From positions 35,154-99,153 of the forward strand of contig NZ_VMQS01000001.1 in the NCBI RefSeq assembly GCF_007625055.1: 64,000 nt of DNA. Direction: 5' to 3'. This stretch comes from Halomonas sp. (lineage in GTDB: Bacteria; Pseudomonadota; Gammaproteobacteria; Pseudomonadales; Halomonadaceae). Each line of letters opens with the position of its first letter. The first letter of the stretch is position 1. The position numbers were made by a program, and so were the translations under genes. Positions 33,158 through 42,112 of this stretch are shown piece by piece. A model generated the notes under the pieces. It did no database searches. It was not told where the DNA came from and worked only from the letters and a program-made list of their open reading frames with translations.

Positions 33158-33625
33158 CTAATAGCGAGGCGGTTGAGGTGCCTGCTCGCGCTCTTTCAGG
33201 CCAAAATCTTCCGAAAGGGTGCCATTCTTACCGTCAGCATAATCGCGGGGTACACCGCTTTTCAGAGTGCTTTCAGACGCGTTGAGCACGTTGGATGCTG
33301 GCGCGTCTCGATTGACAACATCGCTCAGGTTCAGACGTTGGAGTTTTTCATCATTGAGTTGCCAGTACCGGGCTTCATGAGCCAGCTGTTGTTCAAGCTG
33401 GTCGGCAGTTGTTCGCAGAGTATCAATATGCTGATGGGCATCAAGCAGATGAGTGCCCATGCGCGCTTTGAGCTCTTCAACCTGGCGTTCGCTTTCTAGT
33501 AGTTTTTGTTGCATCAGGTTGCTTTCACGGTGATTTCTACTGAGTAGACGATAGCCGAGAATGCCAAGGATGATGCCTGTAATGACGCCTGAAAGAGCAA
33601 ATATCAGTTCAGAACTTGCTTGCAC
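33158..33625 (-). CDS. zapG: Cell-division/envelope protein ZapG (YhcB)
   Basis: ZapG (YhcB, DUF1043) is an inner-membrane protein interacting with the divisome and elongasome. The 155 residues comprise an N-terminal membrane segment (about 7-27, GVITGIILGILGYRLL), a cytosolic coiled coil (about 38-95) and a conserved C-terminal stretch, PRDYADGKNGTLSEDFGLK. It converges on the Nif3-like gene with a 30-base gap and is divergent from zapE. Confidence 0.9.
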   Translation of the reverse strand: MQASSELIFALSGVITGIILGILGYRLLSRNHRESNLMQQKLLESERQVEELKARMGTHLLDAHQHIDTLRTTADQLEQQLAHEARYWQLNDEKLQRLNLSDVVNRDAPASNVLNASESTLKSGVPRDYADGKNGTLSEDFGLKEREQAPQPPRY

Positions 33626-33744
33626 ACTTATCTCCTAACGTCTGGGAATACTATGCGCCAATATCTGGGCCCGTTGACGTTTAATCGCTGGCATGAGGGA
33701 ACGTCGACAGGCCCTAAAACGGCTCATCAATCAGTTACCTGACT

Positions 33745-33775
33745 ATTATAGGCGCCACTGAGACGTTGAGGTCAA
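33745..33775 (-). promoter_or_regulatory. Candidate zapG promoter
   Basis: On the minus strand TTGACC (33775-33770, 5/6) is followed after 19 bases by a perfect TATAAT (33750-33745). The spacing is two bases over the optimum. The leader to the zapG ATG would be about 110 bases. Confidence 0.5.
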
Positions 33776-33908
33776 TCCATGATGTGCGTTATCCGTCGCC
33801 AGCGTATAAACTCTTGCCACTAAGTGGCTGGAAGCAAAAGAGGCTGACGTTGGTTCCGCCATGGCTTGCCAGGCCTGCAACCATTGACCTGTCGCCTATG
33901 GAGACACT

Positions 33909-35060
33909 GTGACAACACTTGCAACTCCCATAGAACGTTATCGTGCTGATCTACAGCGCGACGATTTTCAGTTTGATGCTGCTCAGCAAGCAGCTGTTGA
34001 ACACCTACAACGTCTATATGATGATCTGGTGGCGACGCAGCCGGCTCCTTCATCACCTGTGAGCACCAAGGGGGTCAAGGCGCGCTTGACTGGCTGGTTC
34101 GGTAAGCGTCATTCCAATGCCGCTTTCGGGGCTGGAGAGCCTGCTTTCCAGGGGCTTTATTTTTGGGGTGGGGTGGGAAGAGGCAAGACCTATCTGGTGG
34201 ATACCTTTTATGAATCCTTGCCATTTGCTGACAAAATGCGCACACATTTTCACCGTTTCATGCAGCGAGTACACAATGAGCTGAATCACTATAAGGGTGA
34301 AAAGAACCCGCTGCAGCTGATTGCCGGAAAGTTTGCTGCCGAGGCGCGGGTCATCTGCTTTGACGAGTTTTTTGTCAAGGACATAACGGATGCCATGATA
34401 TTGGCCAACCTGCTTGAAGCCCTGTTTGATAAAGGTGTTGTGCTGGTGGCTACCTCAAATATCGTGCCCGATGACCTCTACAAGGATGGTCTGCAGCGGG
34501 CACGTTTCATTCCGGCTATTGAGCTTTTGAACCGGCATTGCGAGGTGGTTAATGTAGATTCAGGAATTGATTACCGCCTGAGAGCCCTTGAGAGAGCCGA
34601 AATATTTCATTCTCCCCTGGATGAAGCAGCGGAAGTTCAACTGCTGAGAAGTTTTCGCGAAATTTCCGGCCATGAAGGTGAAGTGGATGTTCCTCTGGAA
34701 GTGAACCATCGTTCCATCAGGGCAAAGCGATTACATGATGATGTGCTCTGGTGCGAATTTCTGGAGCTATGTGATGGTCCGCGCAGCCAGAATGACTATA
34801 TTGAACTTGCCCGTGAATTCCATACTGTGCTGGTGTCTAATGTCAGTCAGATGGGCGCCAGCAATGAAGATCAGGCCAGGCGCTTTATTAATATGGTAGA
34901 TGAGTTCTATGACCGTGGCGTCAAGCTGCTGATGTCAGCCCAGGTGCCAATTGATGAATTGTATACCGACGGCAGGCTGAACTTCGAGTTTCAGCGAACA
35001 TTGTCACGTCTTCAGGAAATGCAGTCGCATGAGTATCTGGCGCTGGCGCACAAGCCTTGA
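33909..35060 (+). CDS. zapE: Cell-division ATPase ZapE
   Basis: ZapE is an AFG1-like P-loop ATPase that associates with the Z-ring late in division. The 383 residues contain Walker A GGVGRGKT (87-94), Walker B VICFDEFF (148-155) and the sensor-like VLVATSNIVPDDLY. The start is GTG 33909, with GGAG six bases upstream. The stop codon lies in the loop of a 7-bp hairpin (35051-35067) that has no T-run. It precedes rplM, a conserved neighbour. Confidence 0.95.
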   Translation: MTTLATPIERYRADLQRDDFQFDAAQQAAVEHLQRLYDDLVATQPAPSSPVSTKGVKARLTGWFGKRHSNAAFGAGEPAFQGLYFWGGVGRGKTYLVDTFYESLPFADKMRTHFHRFMQRVHNELNHYKGEKNPLQLIAGKFAAEARVICFDEFFVKDITDAMILANLLEALFDKGVVLVATSNIVPDDLYKDGLQRARFIPAIELLNRHCEVVNVDSGIDYRLRALERAEIFHSPLDEAAEVQLLRSFREISGHEGEVDVPLEVNHRSIRAKRLHDDVLWCEFLELCDGPRSQNDYIELAREFHTVLVSNVSQMGASNEDQARRFINMVDEFYDRGVKLLMSAQVPIDELYTDGRLNFEFQRTLSRLQEMQSHEYLALAHKP

Positions 35061-35104
35061 AGGCTTGCATGAGCTGACGCTGGATAAAAAAATCGGGCTG
35101 AGGG

Positions 35105-35133
35105 TTAACTTGTATGGGCAACTCCTGTAATAT
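35105..35133 (+). promoter_or_regulatory. Candidate rplM-rpsI promoter
   Basis: TTAACT (35105-35110) and TAATAT (35128-35133) are 17 bases apart, each 4/6 matches to consensus. A GC-rich discriminator (GCCGCC) follows, as is common for growth-rate-controlled ribosomal promoters. Transcripts would start near 35140 and carry a leader of about 125 bases. Confidence 0.45.
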
Positions 35134-35204
35134 GCCGCCTCGCTTGATGTTGTTGTGATGTGTCAGCAACTATGCTCATTTCAGCAACCAAAAAAAATAG
35201 GGAT

Positions 35205-35256
35205 GGTATCTGGCCTTATAAAAGGACACAGATACCCAATCAACTTTAATTGGTGA
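35205..35256 (+). promoter_or_regulatory. Structured rplM leader (candidate L13 operator)
   Basis: GGTATCTG (35205-35212) pairs with CAGATACC (35229-35236), and inside it CCTT (35214-35217) pairs with AAGG (35222-35225) around an ATAA loop. A second element, CCAAT (35236-35240), can pair with ATTGG (35249-35253) and so cover the first bases of the ribosome-binding GGTGA (35252-35256). E. coli rplM-rpsI is autoregulated by L13 through its leader, and this structure is the natural candidate for the same role. Confidence 0.5.
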
Positions 35257-35264
35257 TTTCATCC

Positions 35265-35693
35265 ATGAAGACGTTCAGTGCTAAGCCGCAGTCCGTCCAG
35301 CGCGACTGGTATGTTGTCGATGCTACGGACAAGACGCTCGGTCGTCTGGCAACCGAGATTGCTCGCCGCCTGCGCGGCAAGCATAAGCCCGAATTTACTC
35401 CTCACGTTGATACTGGCGACTATATTGTCGTAATCAACGCTGAAAAAGTGCATGTCACGGGCAATAAGGCCAAAGCCAAGACCTACTACCGCCATACCGG
35501 TTACCCGGGTGGTCTGCGTTCCATGACGTTTGACAAGATGATTGATCATGCGCCTGAGCGTATCATTGAATCAGCTGTCAAGGGCATGCTGCCAAAAGGG
35601 CCGCTAGGTCGCGCCATGTATTCAAAACTTAAAGTCTATGCTGGCGCCGAGCATCCGCACACTGCACAGCAGCCGCTTGAACTGAACATTTAA
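35265..35693 (+). CDS. rplM: 50S ribosomal protein L13
   Basis: L13 is an early-assembling large-subunit protein. With ATG 35265 the length is 142 residues, identical to E. coli, starting [20 protein letters not shown]. Motifs include [20 protein letters not shown] and [20 protein letters not shown]. It is the first gene of rplM-rpsI, preceded by a structured leader. Confidence 0.99.
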   Translation: MKTFSAKPQSVQRDWYVVDATDKTLGRLATEIARRLRGKHKPEFTPHVDTGDYIVVINAEKVHVTGNKAKAKTYYRHTGYPGGLRSMTFDKMIDHAPERIIESAVKGMLPKGPLGRAMYSKLKVYAGAEHPHTAQQPLELNI

Positions 35694-35706
35694 GGAAATC
35701 TTCGCC

Positions 35707-36096
35707 ATGACACAGCAGTATTACGGTACCGGGCGCCGCAAGACTTCCACCGCCCGTGTTTTCCTGAAGCCGGGTTCCGGCAAGATCACTGTCAATAATC
35801 GCGAGCTGGATCAATATTTTGGTCGCGTAACAGGGCGTATGGTGGTTCGCCAGCCGCTGGAACTGACTGAAACGCTGAATCAGTTTGACGTCTATGTCAC
35901 TGTAGAAGGCGGTGGTGGCTCTTCTCAGGCTGGGGCAATTCGCCACGGGATTACCCGTGCGCTGATGGTTTACAATGAAGACTTTAGGCCTGCATTACGC
36001 GAAGCGGGTTATGTTACACGCGATGCGCGTCAGGTAGAGCGTAAGAAAGTGGGTCTTCGCAAGGCGCGTCGTCGCCCTCAGTTCTCAAAGCGTTAA
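35707..36096 (+). CDS. rpsI: 30S ribosomal protein S9
   Basis: S9 binds the 30S head, and its C-terminal tail reaches the P-site tRNA. The 129-residue protein starts [20 protein letters not shown] and ends in the basic tail [11 protein letters not shown], whose last arginine is the conserved tRNA contact. It begins 13 bases after rplM and is followed by a strong terminator. Confidence 0.99.
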   Translation: MTQQYYGTGRRKTSTARVFLKPGSGKITVNNRELDQYFGRVTGRMVVRQPLELTETLNQFDVYVTVEGGGGSSQAGAIRHGITRALMVYNEDFRPALREAGYVTRDARQVERKKVGLRKARRRPQFSKR

Positions 36097-36115
36097 TTCC
36101 AGCGTTATTCAGCAC

Positions 36116-36148
36116 AACGCTCAGGTCATGCGCCTGGGCGTTTTTTTT
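36116..36148 (+). terminator. Intrinsic terminator after rpsI
   Basis: AACGCTCAGG (36116-36125) pairs with CCTGGGCGTT (36133-36142) over ten positions with one wobble. A run of eight T begins at 36141. It ends the rplM-rpsI transcript before petA. Confidence 0.9.
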
Positions 36149-36258
36149 GCACTATCAAAAAGTTATATAGCATCTACCACCATGGTCAATGGCGTTTGTT
36201 CTTGTGTAATGCGCCTTGTTTTTTTAATATAGGCAGTATTTGATATTCGTCGTCACGG

Positions 36259-36264
36259 TATACT
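36259..36264 (+). promoter_or_regulatory. Candidate petABC -10 element
   Basis: TATACT (36259-36264, 5/6) lies 39 bases before the petA ATG. The 17-base-spaced -35 position reads GTATTT, a poor match, so the promoter may need an activator or may be misassigned. Confidence 0.35.
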
Positions 36265-36303
36265 CTGGTGGCGGTGCGGGTAAGCTGATGGGAGAAACCA
36301 GAA

Positions 36304-36903
36304 ATGGCAGATAACGGCGTAAACAAAGGTCGGCGCCGCTTCCTTGTTGGTGCCACCTCCGTTGTGGGTGCGGTGGGCGCTGTTGGGGTTGCGGTTCCCT
36401 TTTTGGCTTCTTGGCAGCCTAGTGCCAAGGCAAGAGCGGCTGGTGCGCCGGTTCGAGCAGATGTGTCCAAGCTCGAAGTTGGTCAGCGTATGACGGTAGA
36501 GTGGCGCGGCAAGCCAGTATGGATTATCAACCGCTCTGCAGAAATGATCGAGCGGACAGAAGCATTGGATACCGGTCTTCTGGCAGATCCTGATTCAGCA
36601 GTACCGCAGCAACCTGCCTACGCGACGGGTACTCTGCGTTCTGTCAAACCCGAAATTGGCGTTCTTATTGGTATCTGTACCCATCTTGGGTGCTCACCAT
36701 TGTACCGTCCTGAACCGGACGCTGAAGGTGTCGGCGTTGATAATTGGCCGGGAGGATTCTTTTGTCCTTGCCATGGTTCACGCTTTGACTTGTCTGGGCG
36801 CGTCTATTCAGGAGTTCCTGCACCTACAAACCTCGAAGTTCCACCCTACCGCTTCGAGGGTGACGATTTCATTATCGTTGGCGAAGATGAGGAGGCTGCC
36901 TGA
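36304..36903 (+). CDS. petA: Ubiquinol-cytochrome c reductase Rieske iron-sulfur subunit
   Basis: This is the Rieske subunit of the cytochrome bc1 complex; its 2Fe-2S cluster takes the first electron from ubiquinol. The cluster ligands are C125/H127 in CTHLGC and C154/H157 in CPCHGS. The N-terminus carries a Tat-type twin-arginine signal anchor (RRRFLVGA, then a membrane segment about residues 14-37). The length of 199 residues is typical. The stop overlaps petB by one base. Confidence 0.97.
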   Translation: MADNGVNKGRRRFLVGATSVVGAVGAVGVAVPFLASWQPSAKARAAGAPVRADVSKLEVGQRMTVEWRGKPVWIINRSAEMIERTEALDTGLLADPDSAVPQQPAYATGTLRSVKPEIGVLIGICTHLGCSPLYRPEPDAEGVGVDNWPGGFFCPCHGSRFDLSGRVYSGVPAPTNLEVPPYRFEGDDFIIVGEDEEAA

Positions 36904-38162
36904 TGGCTAACCCGAACAAGGCCAAAGCTGAAAGCGGTGTCATGCGCTGGGTCGATGACCGCTTTCCAGCCACTCAGATGATGCAAGATCATCTGACTAA
37001 ATATTACGCACCCAAAAATTTCAACTTCCTGTACCTTTTTGGGGTACTGGCGTTGCTGGTGTTGATCAACCAGATACTGACCGGTGTCTGGCTGACAATG
37101 AGTTATAACCCTTCCGCGGAAGGTGCTTTTGACTCCATTGAGTACATCATGCGCGATGTGGAGTGGGGGTGGCTGATTCGCTACCTGCACACCACGGGCG
37201 CCTCAGCTTTCTTTGTTGTTATCTACATGCATATGTTCCGTGCCTTGATGTATGGCTCCTATAAGGCGCCGCGCGAATTGGTGTGGATTTTTGGCATGAC
37301 CATTTACCTGGCGCTGATGGCCGAAGCCTTTATGGGTTACCTGCTGCCGTGGGGGCAGATGTCCTACTGGGGCGCACAGGTTATTATTTCTCTGTTTTCT
37401 GCCATTCCGGGGATTGGTCCTGATCTGGCCCAATGGGTGCGTGGTGACTATCTGATCTCGGGAATTACCCTGAACCGTTTCTTTGCACTGCATGTGGTTG
37501 CATTGCCCATAGTTATTCTGGCGCTGGTTGTACTGCATATCATTGCCTTGCATGAAGTCGGCTCCAACAATCCGGATGGCGTTGACATCAAGCAGAAGAA
37601 AGATGAGACCGGCAAGCCGTTGGATGGCATTGCATTCCATCCTTATTACACCGTGAAAGATCTGGTTGGTATTGCGATTTTCCTGTTTGTCTTCTGCATT
37701 GTGGTCTTCTACTTCCCGGAAGGCGGCGGGTACTTTATTGAGAAGCCCAACTTTGAACCGGCGAACCCGCTCGTCACGCCTGATCATATTGCCCCTGTCT
37801 GGTATTTCACGCCGTTCTACGCCATTTTGCGGGCGATTACCTTCTCGCTGTTCGGTCTTGATGCCAAGTTCCTTGGTGTAGTGTTCATGGGCGGGGCGAT
37901 TGCTATCCTGTTTGTACTTCCATGGCTTGATCGCAGCCCGGTCCGTTCAATGCGTTACAAAGGATGGATATCCAGAACAATGCTGGCCCTTTTCTGCATC
38001 AGTTTCGTCATTCTGGGTATATTGGGCGTGTTGCCGTCAACTGAAGGACGTACACTTCTTGCACAGGCATGCACGGCCATGTATTTCGCATTCTTCCTGC
38101 TGATGCCGATCTATACCCGGCTGGAGAAGACTAAACCCGTTCCGGAAAGGGTGACTGGCTAA
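36903..38162 (+). CDS. petB: Cytochrome b of the bc1 complex
   Basis: Cytochrome b holds haems bL and bH and the two quinone sites. The 419-residue protein has eight or so membrane helices, with paired haem-ligand histidines in RYLHTTGASAFF / YMHMFR and in RFFALHVVALP / VVLHIIALHEVGSNNP, and the Qo-site signature PVWYFTPFYAILRA (a PEWY variant, PVWY). It overlaps petA and petC by one base each, indicating tight coupling. Confidence 0.98.
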   Translation: MANPNKAKAESGVMRWVDDRFPATQMMQDHLTKYYAPKNFNFLYLFGVLALLVLINQILTGVWLTMSYNPSAEGAFDSIEYIMRDVEWGWLIRYLHTTGASAFFVVIYMHMFRALMYGSYKAPRELVWIFGMTIYLALMAEAFMGYLLPWGQMSYWGAQVIISLFSAIPGIGPDLAQWVRGDYLISGITLNRFFALHVVALPIVILALVVLHIIALHEVGSNNPDGVDIKQKKDETGKPLDGIAFHPYYTVKDLVGIAIFLFVFCIVVFYFPEGGGYFIEKPNFEPANPLVTPDHIAPVWYFTPFYAILRAITFSLFGLDAKFLGVVFMGGAIAILFVLPWLDRSPVRSMRYKGWISRTMLALFCISFVILGILGVLPSTEGRTLLAQACTAMYFAFFLLMPIYTRLEKTKPVPERVTG

Positions 38163-38929
38163 TGAAAAAGCAACTATTCGCACTGCTCTTTGCACTGCTC
38201 CCGATAACGGCATTCGCTGCGGGTGGTGCCAGCGTGCCGCATTCCATGGATCCTGATCTGACCAACCAGGAATCGCTGCAGAATGGTATGCAGCTATACG
38301 TCAACTACTGCATGGGCTGCCATTCCATGGAGCATCAGCGCTTTGCGCGCTCAGCCGAGGATATTGGAATTCCACAGGATCTTGTCGAGGAAAATCTGAT
38401 TTTCTCGCCGGATCTGGCTTTCAATGATCAGATGCAGATTGCCATGCATGGCGAAGACGGTGAATCCTGGTTTGGTGTTGCGCCACCCGATCTGTCGCTG
38501 ATGAGTCGTCTACGTGGAACCGACTACATCTACTCATATCTGTTAGGGTTCTACCGGGATCCAGGTCAACCGCTTGGCGTGAATAATACAGTGCTTGAAG
38601 CCTCGGCGATGCCTAACGTACTTGAACCACTGCAAGGGGTTCAGGAAATGGTATGCGCTGAGACAGATCAGCCGGTAGAAGGGCAGTCGCCCGATCCACT
38701 GTCTGGTAAGTATCAATCCTGTGATGTTCTGAAGGTCACTCAAGAAGGTGCCATGGATCCAGACGAGTTTGAAGAGGCCATTTATGACCTCACGAACTTC
38801 CTGGCCTATGCAGGTGAGCCTTCCAAGCTGCAGGCTCAGGCACTAGCTCCCAAAGTTCTGATCTTTATCATCATCTTTGGTGTGGTAGCCTACTTCCTGA
38901 AACGTGAGTACTGGCGCGATGTTCACTAA
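38162..38929 (+). CDS. petC: Cytochrome c1
   Basis: Cytochrome c1 passes electrons from the Rieske protein to a soluble cytochrome c. The 255 residues include a signal peptide (about 1-20), the haem attachment CMGCH (C50, C53, H54), a probable axial methionine in EASAMPNVL and a C-terminal membrane anchor (about 229-248) ending KREYWRDVH. The presence of bc1 implies an aerobic respiratory chain with a cytochrome c oxidase branch. A terminator follows the gene. Confidence 0.97.
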   Translation: MKKQLFALLFALLPITAFAAGGASVPHSMDPDLTNQESLQNGMQLYVNYCMGCHSMEHQRFARSAEDIGIPQDLVEENLIFSPDLAFNDQMQIAMHGEDGESWFGVAPPDLSLMSRLRGTDYIYSYLLGFYRDPGQPLGVNNTVLEASAMPNVLEPLQGVQEMVCAETDQPVEGQSPDPLSGKYQSCDVLKVTQEGAMDPDEFEEAIYDLTNFLAYAGEPSKLQAQALAPKVLIFIIIFGVVAYFLKREYWRDVH

Positions 38930-38964
38930 GTGATCATCACCAGATACAGGTAAGACGTAACCTG

Positions 38965-38994
38965 AAGGCGCATGGCATCGGCTGTGCGCCTTTT
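38965..38994 (+). terminator. Intrinsic terminator after petC
   Basis: AAGGCGCA (38965-38972) pairs with TGCGCCTT (38985-38992) and runs into TTTT (38991-38994). The loop is 12 bases and the T-run short, so strength is moderate. Confidence 0.65.
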
Positions 38995-39045
38995 GCGTTA
39001 TGAGGCAAAGTCTGTTTCTGCTTTTACCCTCTTGGCCTGGTTGCG

Positions 39046-39054
39046 TGTTATGAT
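39046..39054 (+). promoter_or_regulatory. Extended -10 promoter for sspA
   Basis: TGTTATGAT (39046-39054) is a TGn-extended -10 with a 5/6 hexamer. It lies about 30 bases before the sspA ATG. No good -35 is visible. Confidence 0.45.
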
Positions 39055-39084
39055 GTCAAGTTGATTTGATGTGAGGATGATTTC

Positions 39085-39711
39085 ATGGGTGTTGTGGCCA
39101 AACGGTCGTCGATGATCTTCTATTCGGGCAATGATGATCATTTCAGTCATCGTGTGCGTATTGTGCTAGCTGAAAAAGGGGTAACGGTAGACATCGTTGA
39201 TGTTAACGACGAGCAGCCGCCGCAGGAACTCGCTGAGCTGAATCCTTATAACAGCGTGCCGACATTGCTGGATCGAGATCTTGTGTTGTACGAGTCCAAG
39301 GTGATGATGGAGTATCTGGATGAACGCTTTCCCCATCCTCCCTTGTTACCGGTTTACCCTGTGGCACGTGCACAAAGTCGTTTGTGGATGCATCGTGTAG
39401 AGCGAGAATGGTGTCCGCTGGTGGACACGATTAGAACGGGTAGCAAAAAAGAAGCGGATAAGGCACGCAAGGAATTACGTGAAAGCCTGGTGGGTATTTC
39501 ACCCATCTTTGAAGACATGCCGTTTTTCATGAGTGATGAATTTACTCTGGTTGACTGTTGTCTGGCACCGATTCTGTGGCGCTTGCCCGAATTGAATATT
39601 GAGCTGCCCGAAAAGCAGGTTCAGCCACTGATTGATTACATGACGCGGGTCTTTGAACGTGAAACCTTCCAGGCAGCATTGAACGAATTCGAAAAAGAGA
39701 TGCGCGCTTAA
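39085..39711 (+). CDS. sspA: Stringent starvation protein A
   Basis: SspA is a glutathione-S-transferase-fold protein without GST activity that binds RNA polymerase and alters promoter choice in stress and stationary phase. The 208 residues start [18 protein letters not shown], and show [13 protein letters not shown] and the [19 protein letters not shown] motif of the family. GAGGA precedes the ATG. It is followed by sspB after 64 bases containing a GC-rich hairpin. Confidence 0.96.
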   Translation: MGVVAKRSSMIFYSGNDDHFSHRVRIVLAEKGVTVDIVDVNDEQPPQELAELNPYNSVPTLLDRDLVLYESKVMMEYLDERFPHPPLLPVYPVARAQSRLWMHRVEREWCPLVDTIRTGSKKEADKARKELRESLVGISPIFEDMPFFMSDEFTLVDCCLAPILWRLPELNIELPEKQVQPLIDYMTRVFERETFQAALNEFEKEMRA

Positions 39712-39726
39712 CACACATTAACCGTG

Positions 39727-39749
39727 CCGCCCTGTTGCATGCAGGGTGG
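39727..39749 (+). other. GC-rich hairpin between sspA and sspB
   Basis: CCGCCCTG (39727-39734) pairs with CAGGGTGG (39742-39749), eight pairs including one wobble, with a seven-base loop. There is no T-run, so it is more likely an mRNA processing or stability element than a terminator. Confidence 0.5.
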
Positions 39750-39775
39750 GGCGGGCATTAAAACAGGGGAGCAAG

Positions 39776-40300
39776 ATGCACTCTAGTCGTCCCTATCTGG
39801 CAAGAGCCCTTTATGAGTGGCTGGTAGATAACGAATTAACCCCTTATTTGGTTGTCGATGCTACCCTGCCTGACGTTGAGGTGCCCCGTCAGTTCGTTCA
39901 GAACGGCCAGATCGTGCTGAATGTCGCGCCAACGGCTGTGCGTGATCTTATGATTGAAAATGATGCCATAAGCTTCAATGCTCGTTTTGGTGGTCATCCT
40001 ATGCAGGTAATGATTCCATTACCCGCCTTGATTGCTATCTATGCAAGAGAAAATGGTGCAGGCATGGTATTTGGTCATGAGCCAGAGCTTGATGCGCCTG
40101 ATAGCAAGTCTGAAGGGCCTTCGGTTGAAGGCAAGAGACAGGAACAGGATGATGATAAAGACCACAATCCAACGTTATCGATTGCTGAGTCTTCTCCACC
40201 AGGGGATAGCAACAAGCAAGGCCGGCGGGAGGCCAGAGACACAGAAAAGAAGGATGGCAAGAAAAGCGGCAAAAAGCCTACGTTGCGAGTCATCAAGTAG
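39776..40300 (+). CDS. sspB: ClpXP adaptor / stringent starvation protein B
   Basis: SspB binds ssrA-tagged proteins and delivers them to ClpXP. The substrate-binding domain spans about residues 1-110. It is followed by a long charged flexible linker, and the protein ends in LRVIK, the conserved ClpX-docking tail (LRVVK in E. coli). The ATG at 39776 has AGGGGAG five bases upstream, giving 174 residues. Confidence 0.96.
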   Translation: MHSSRPYLARALYEWLVDNELTPYLVVDATLPDVEVPRQFVQNGQIVLNVAPTAVRDLMIENDAISFNARFGGHPMQVMIPLPALIAIYARENGAGMVFGHEPELDAPDSKSEGPSVEGKRQEQDDDKDHNPTLSIAESSPPGDSNKQGRREARDTEKKDGKKSGKKPTLRVIK

Positions 40301-40316
40301 CCTATCAGTATAGCCC

Positions 40317-40346
40317 AAAAAAGCCTCATTCAACTGAGGCTTTTTT
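40317..40346. terminator. Bidirectional terminator between sspB and dolP
   Basis: A run of six A and GCCTCA (40317-40328) pair with TGAGGC plus six T (40335-40346) around a TTCAAC loop. T-runs occur on both strands, so it can end both convergent transcripts. Confidence 0.92.
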
Positions 40347-40384
40347 AATAAGACTGCATATTCAAGCATTTTAATTACATTGGG

Positions 40385-40957
40385 TTAATCCAGATAATCA
40401 AATACCTTAACAATACGCTGAACACCACGGACGGTGGATACTTCATTGACAATCATATCTGCTTCTGAGCGGGCGACGATGCCCATCAGGTAAACACTCG
40501 CGTTTTCTGTTGTCACCTCAATCTTGGAAGAATCAATGCGGTTATTGGTCGCCATCTGACTGACCACATTAGTGGTTATCCAGCTATCAGTCAGTCGTTG
40601 AGTCGCAGGTATGGTCGCTGCAATGGCCAACTCGTTGTGTACCTTGCTGACGCCGCGAATATCCTCAGTCACCTGCGTTGCCGTTGATTTAAGTTCTTCG
40701 CTGGGCACCTGGCCCACCAGAAGCACTTCGCCATTAAATACGTTTGCCTTGATTCTGGCCTGGGCAAGACGTCCATCAGTACGCTCGAGTGCGCGTTCGA
40801 CTTCTTTGGCAATTGTATTATCAATGGCTTCAACATCGCTTGAACGTGTGCCGTAATTATCTGGATCATGTGCTGATTGTGTGGCACAGCCCGTTAACAG
40901 CAAAACGGCAGTAATGATCAGAGCCAGAGGTAGGCGTGATGACAGCGTCTGTAACAT
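40385..40957 (-). CDS. dolP: Outer-membrane lipoprotein DolP (YraP), dual BON domain
   Basis: DolP is an outer-membrane lipoprotein that localises to anionic phospholipid and division sites and supports outer-membrane integrity and BAM function. The ATG at 40957, with AGGGA seven bases upstream, gives 190 residues. There is a lipoprotein signal with lipobox LLTGC (C24) and two BON domains (about 45-115 and 120-190; RIKANVFNGEVLLVGQV and IEVTTENASVYLMGIV). It follows diaA, the conserved order. Confidence 0.93.
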   Translation of the reverse strand: MLQTLSSRLPLALIITAVLLLTGCATQSAHDPDNYGTRSSDVEAIDNTIAKEVERALERTDGRLAQARIKANVFNGEVLLVGQVPSEELKSTATQVTEDIRGVSKVHNELAIAATIPATQRLTDSWITTNVVSQMATNNRIDSSKIEVTTENASVYLMGIVARSEADMIVNEVSTVRGVQRIVKVFDYLD

Positions 40958-41121
40958 AGTGAATTCCCTGTAATTGAAATGTGGGCCAAGCTGGCATTCA
41001 GGCATCGCTGTCGTTAGAAAAGAGTTTCGTGATGATACATCAAACGACAGTTGCCAACAGTGATCCATGCAAGATTGATGGTGTGTTCAAAATAGCCGAG
41101 TTTGCACAGGAACTGAAGTAA

Positions 41122-41730
<609 letters not shown>

Positions 41731-41737
41731 TTAAGCA

Positions 41738-42112
41738 TCAAAATGCGTCAAAGGCGGCTTTGACCCATTCAAAAGAAATATCGGGTGGGGTGCCCGTGAC
41801 GGCAAGAATATCAAATCGGCAAGGACAAGACAGCGCGTGTCTTGCCAGGTAAATAGTGGCTGCATGCACAAGGCGCTGCTGCTTTACTGGCGTTACGGTT
41901 TCCAGAGGATGTCCGTGATGACAATTTTCGCGATGTTTGACTTCGACAAAAACCAGTATGTCGCCATCCTTCATGATCAGATCCAGCTCACCGCCTTTAA
42001 CAAACTGGTTACGACCAACCAGGACAAGGCCCTGTTGTTGTAACCAGTTCGCAGCAAACCGCTCGACCAGGGCGCCACGTGCGCGTGCCGTCTGGGCATT
42101 ACGATTCGCCAT
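41738..42112 (-). CDS. yraN: YraN family endonuclease-like protein (UPF0102)
   Basis: YraN belongs to the UPF0102 family with a restriction-endonuclease-like fold; its role is not established. The 124-residue sequence shows RGALVERFAANWLQQQG and the core GELDLIMKDGDILVFVEVKHR, the D-ExK-type metal motif. The ATG lies inside the lpoA 3' end (14-base overlap), so expression is probably coupled. The neighbours lpoA, diaA and dolP match E. coli. Confidence 0.93.
   Translation of the reverse strand: MANRNAQTARARGALVERFAANWLQQQGLVLVGRNQFVKGGELDLIMKDGDILVFVEVKHRENCHHGHPLETVTPVKQQRLVHAATIYLARHALSCPCRFDILAVTGTPPDISFEWVKAAFDAF

Noticed and set aside
35051..35067. CAAGCCT-TGA-AGGCTTG hairpin with the zapE stop codon in its loop
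   Set aside because: Considered as a terminator, but there is no T-run and the three-base loop is tight; likely incidental or a minor 3'-end element.
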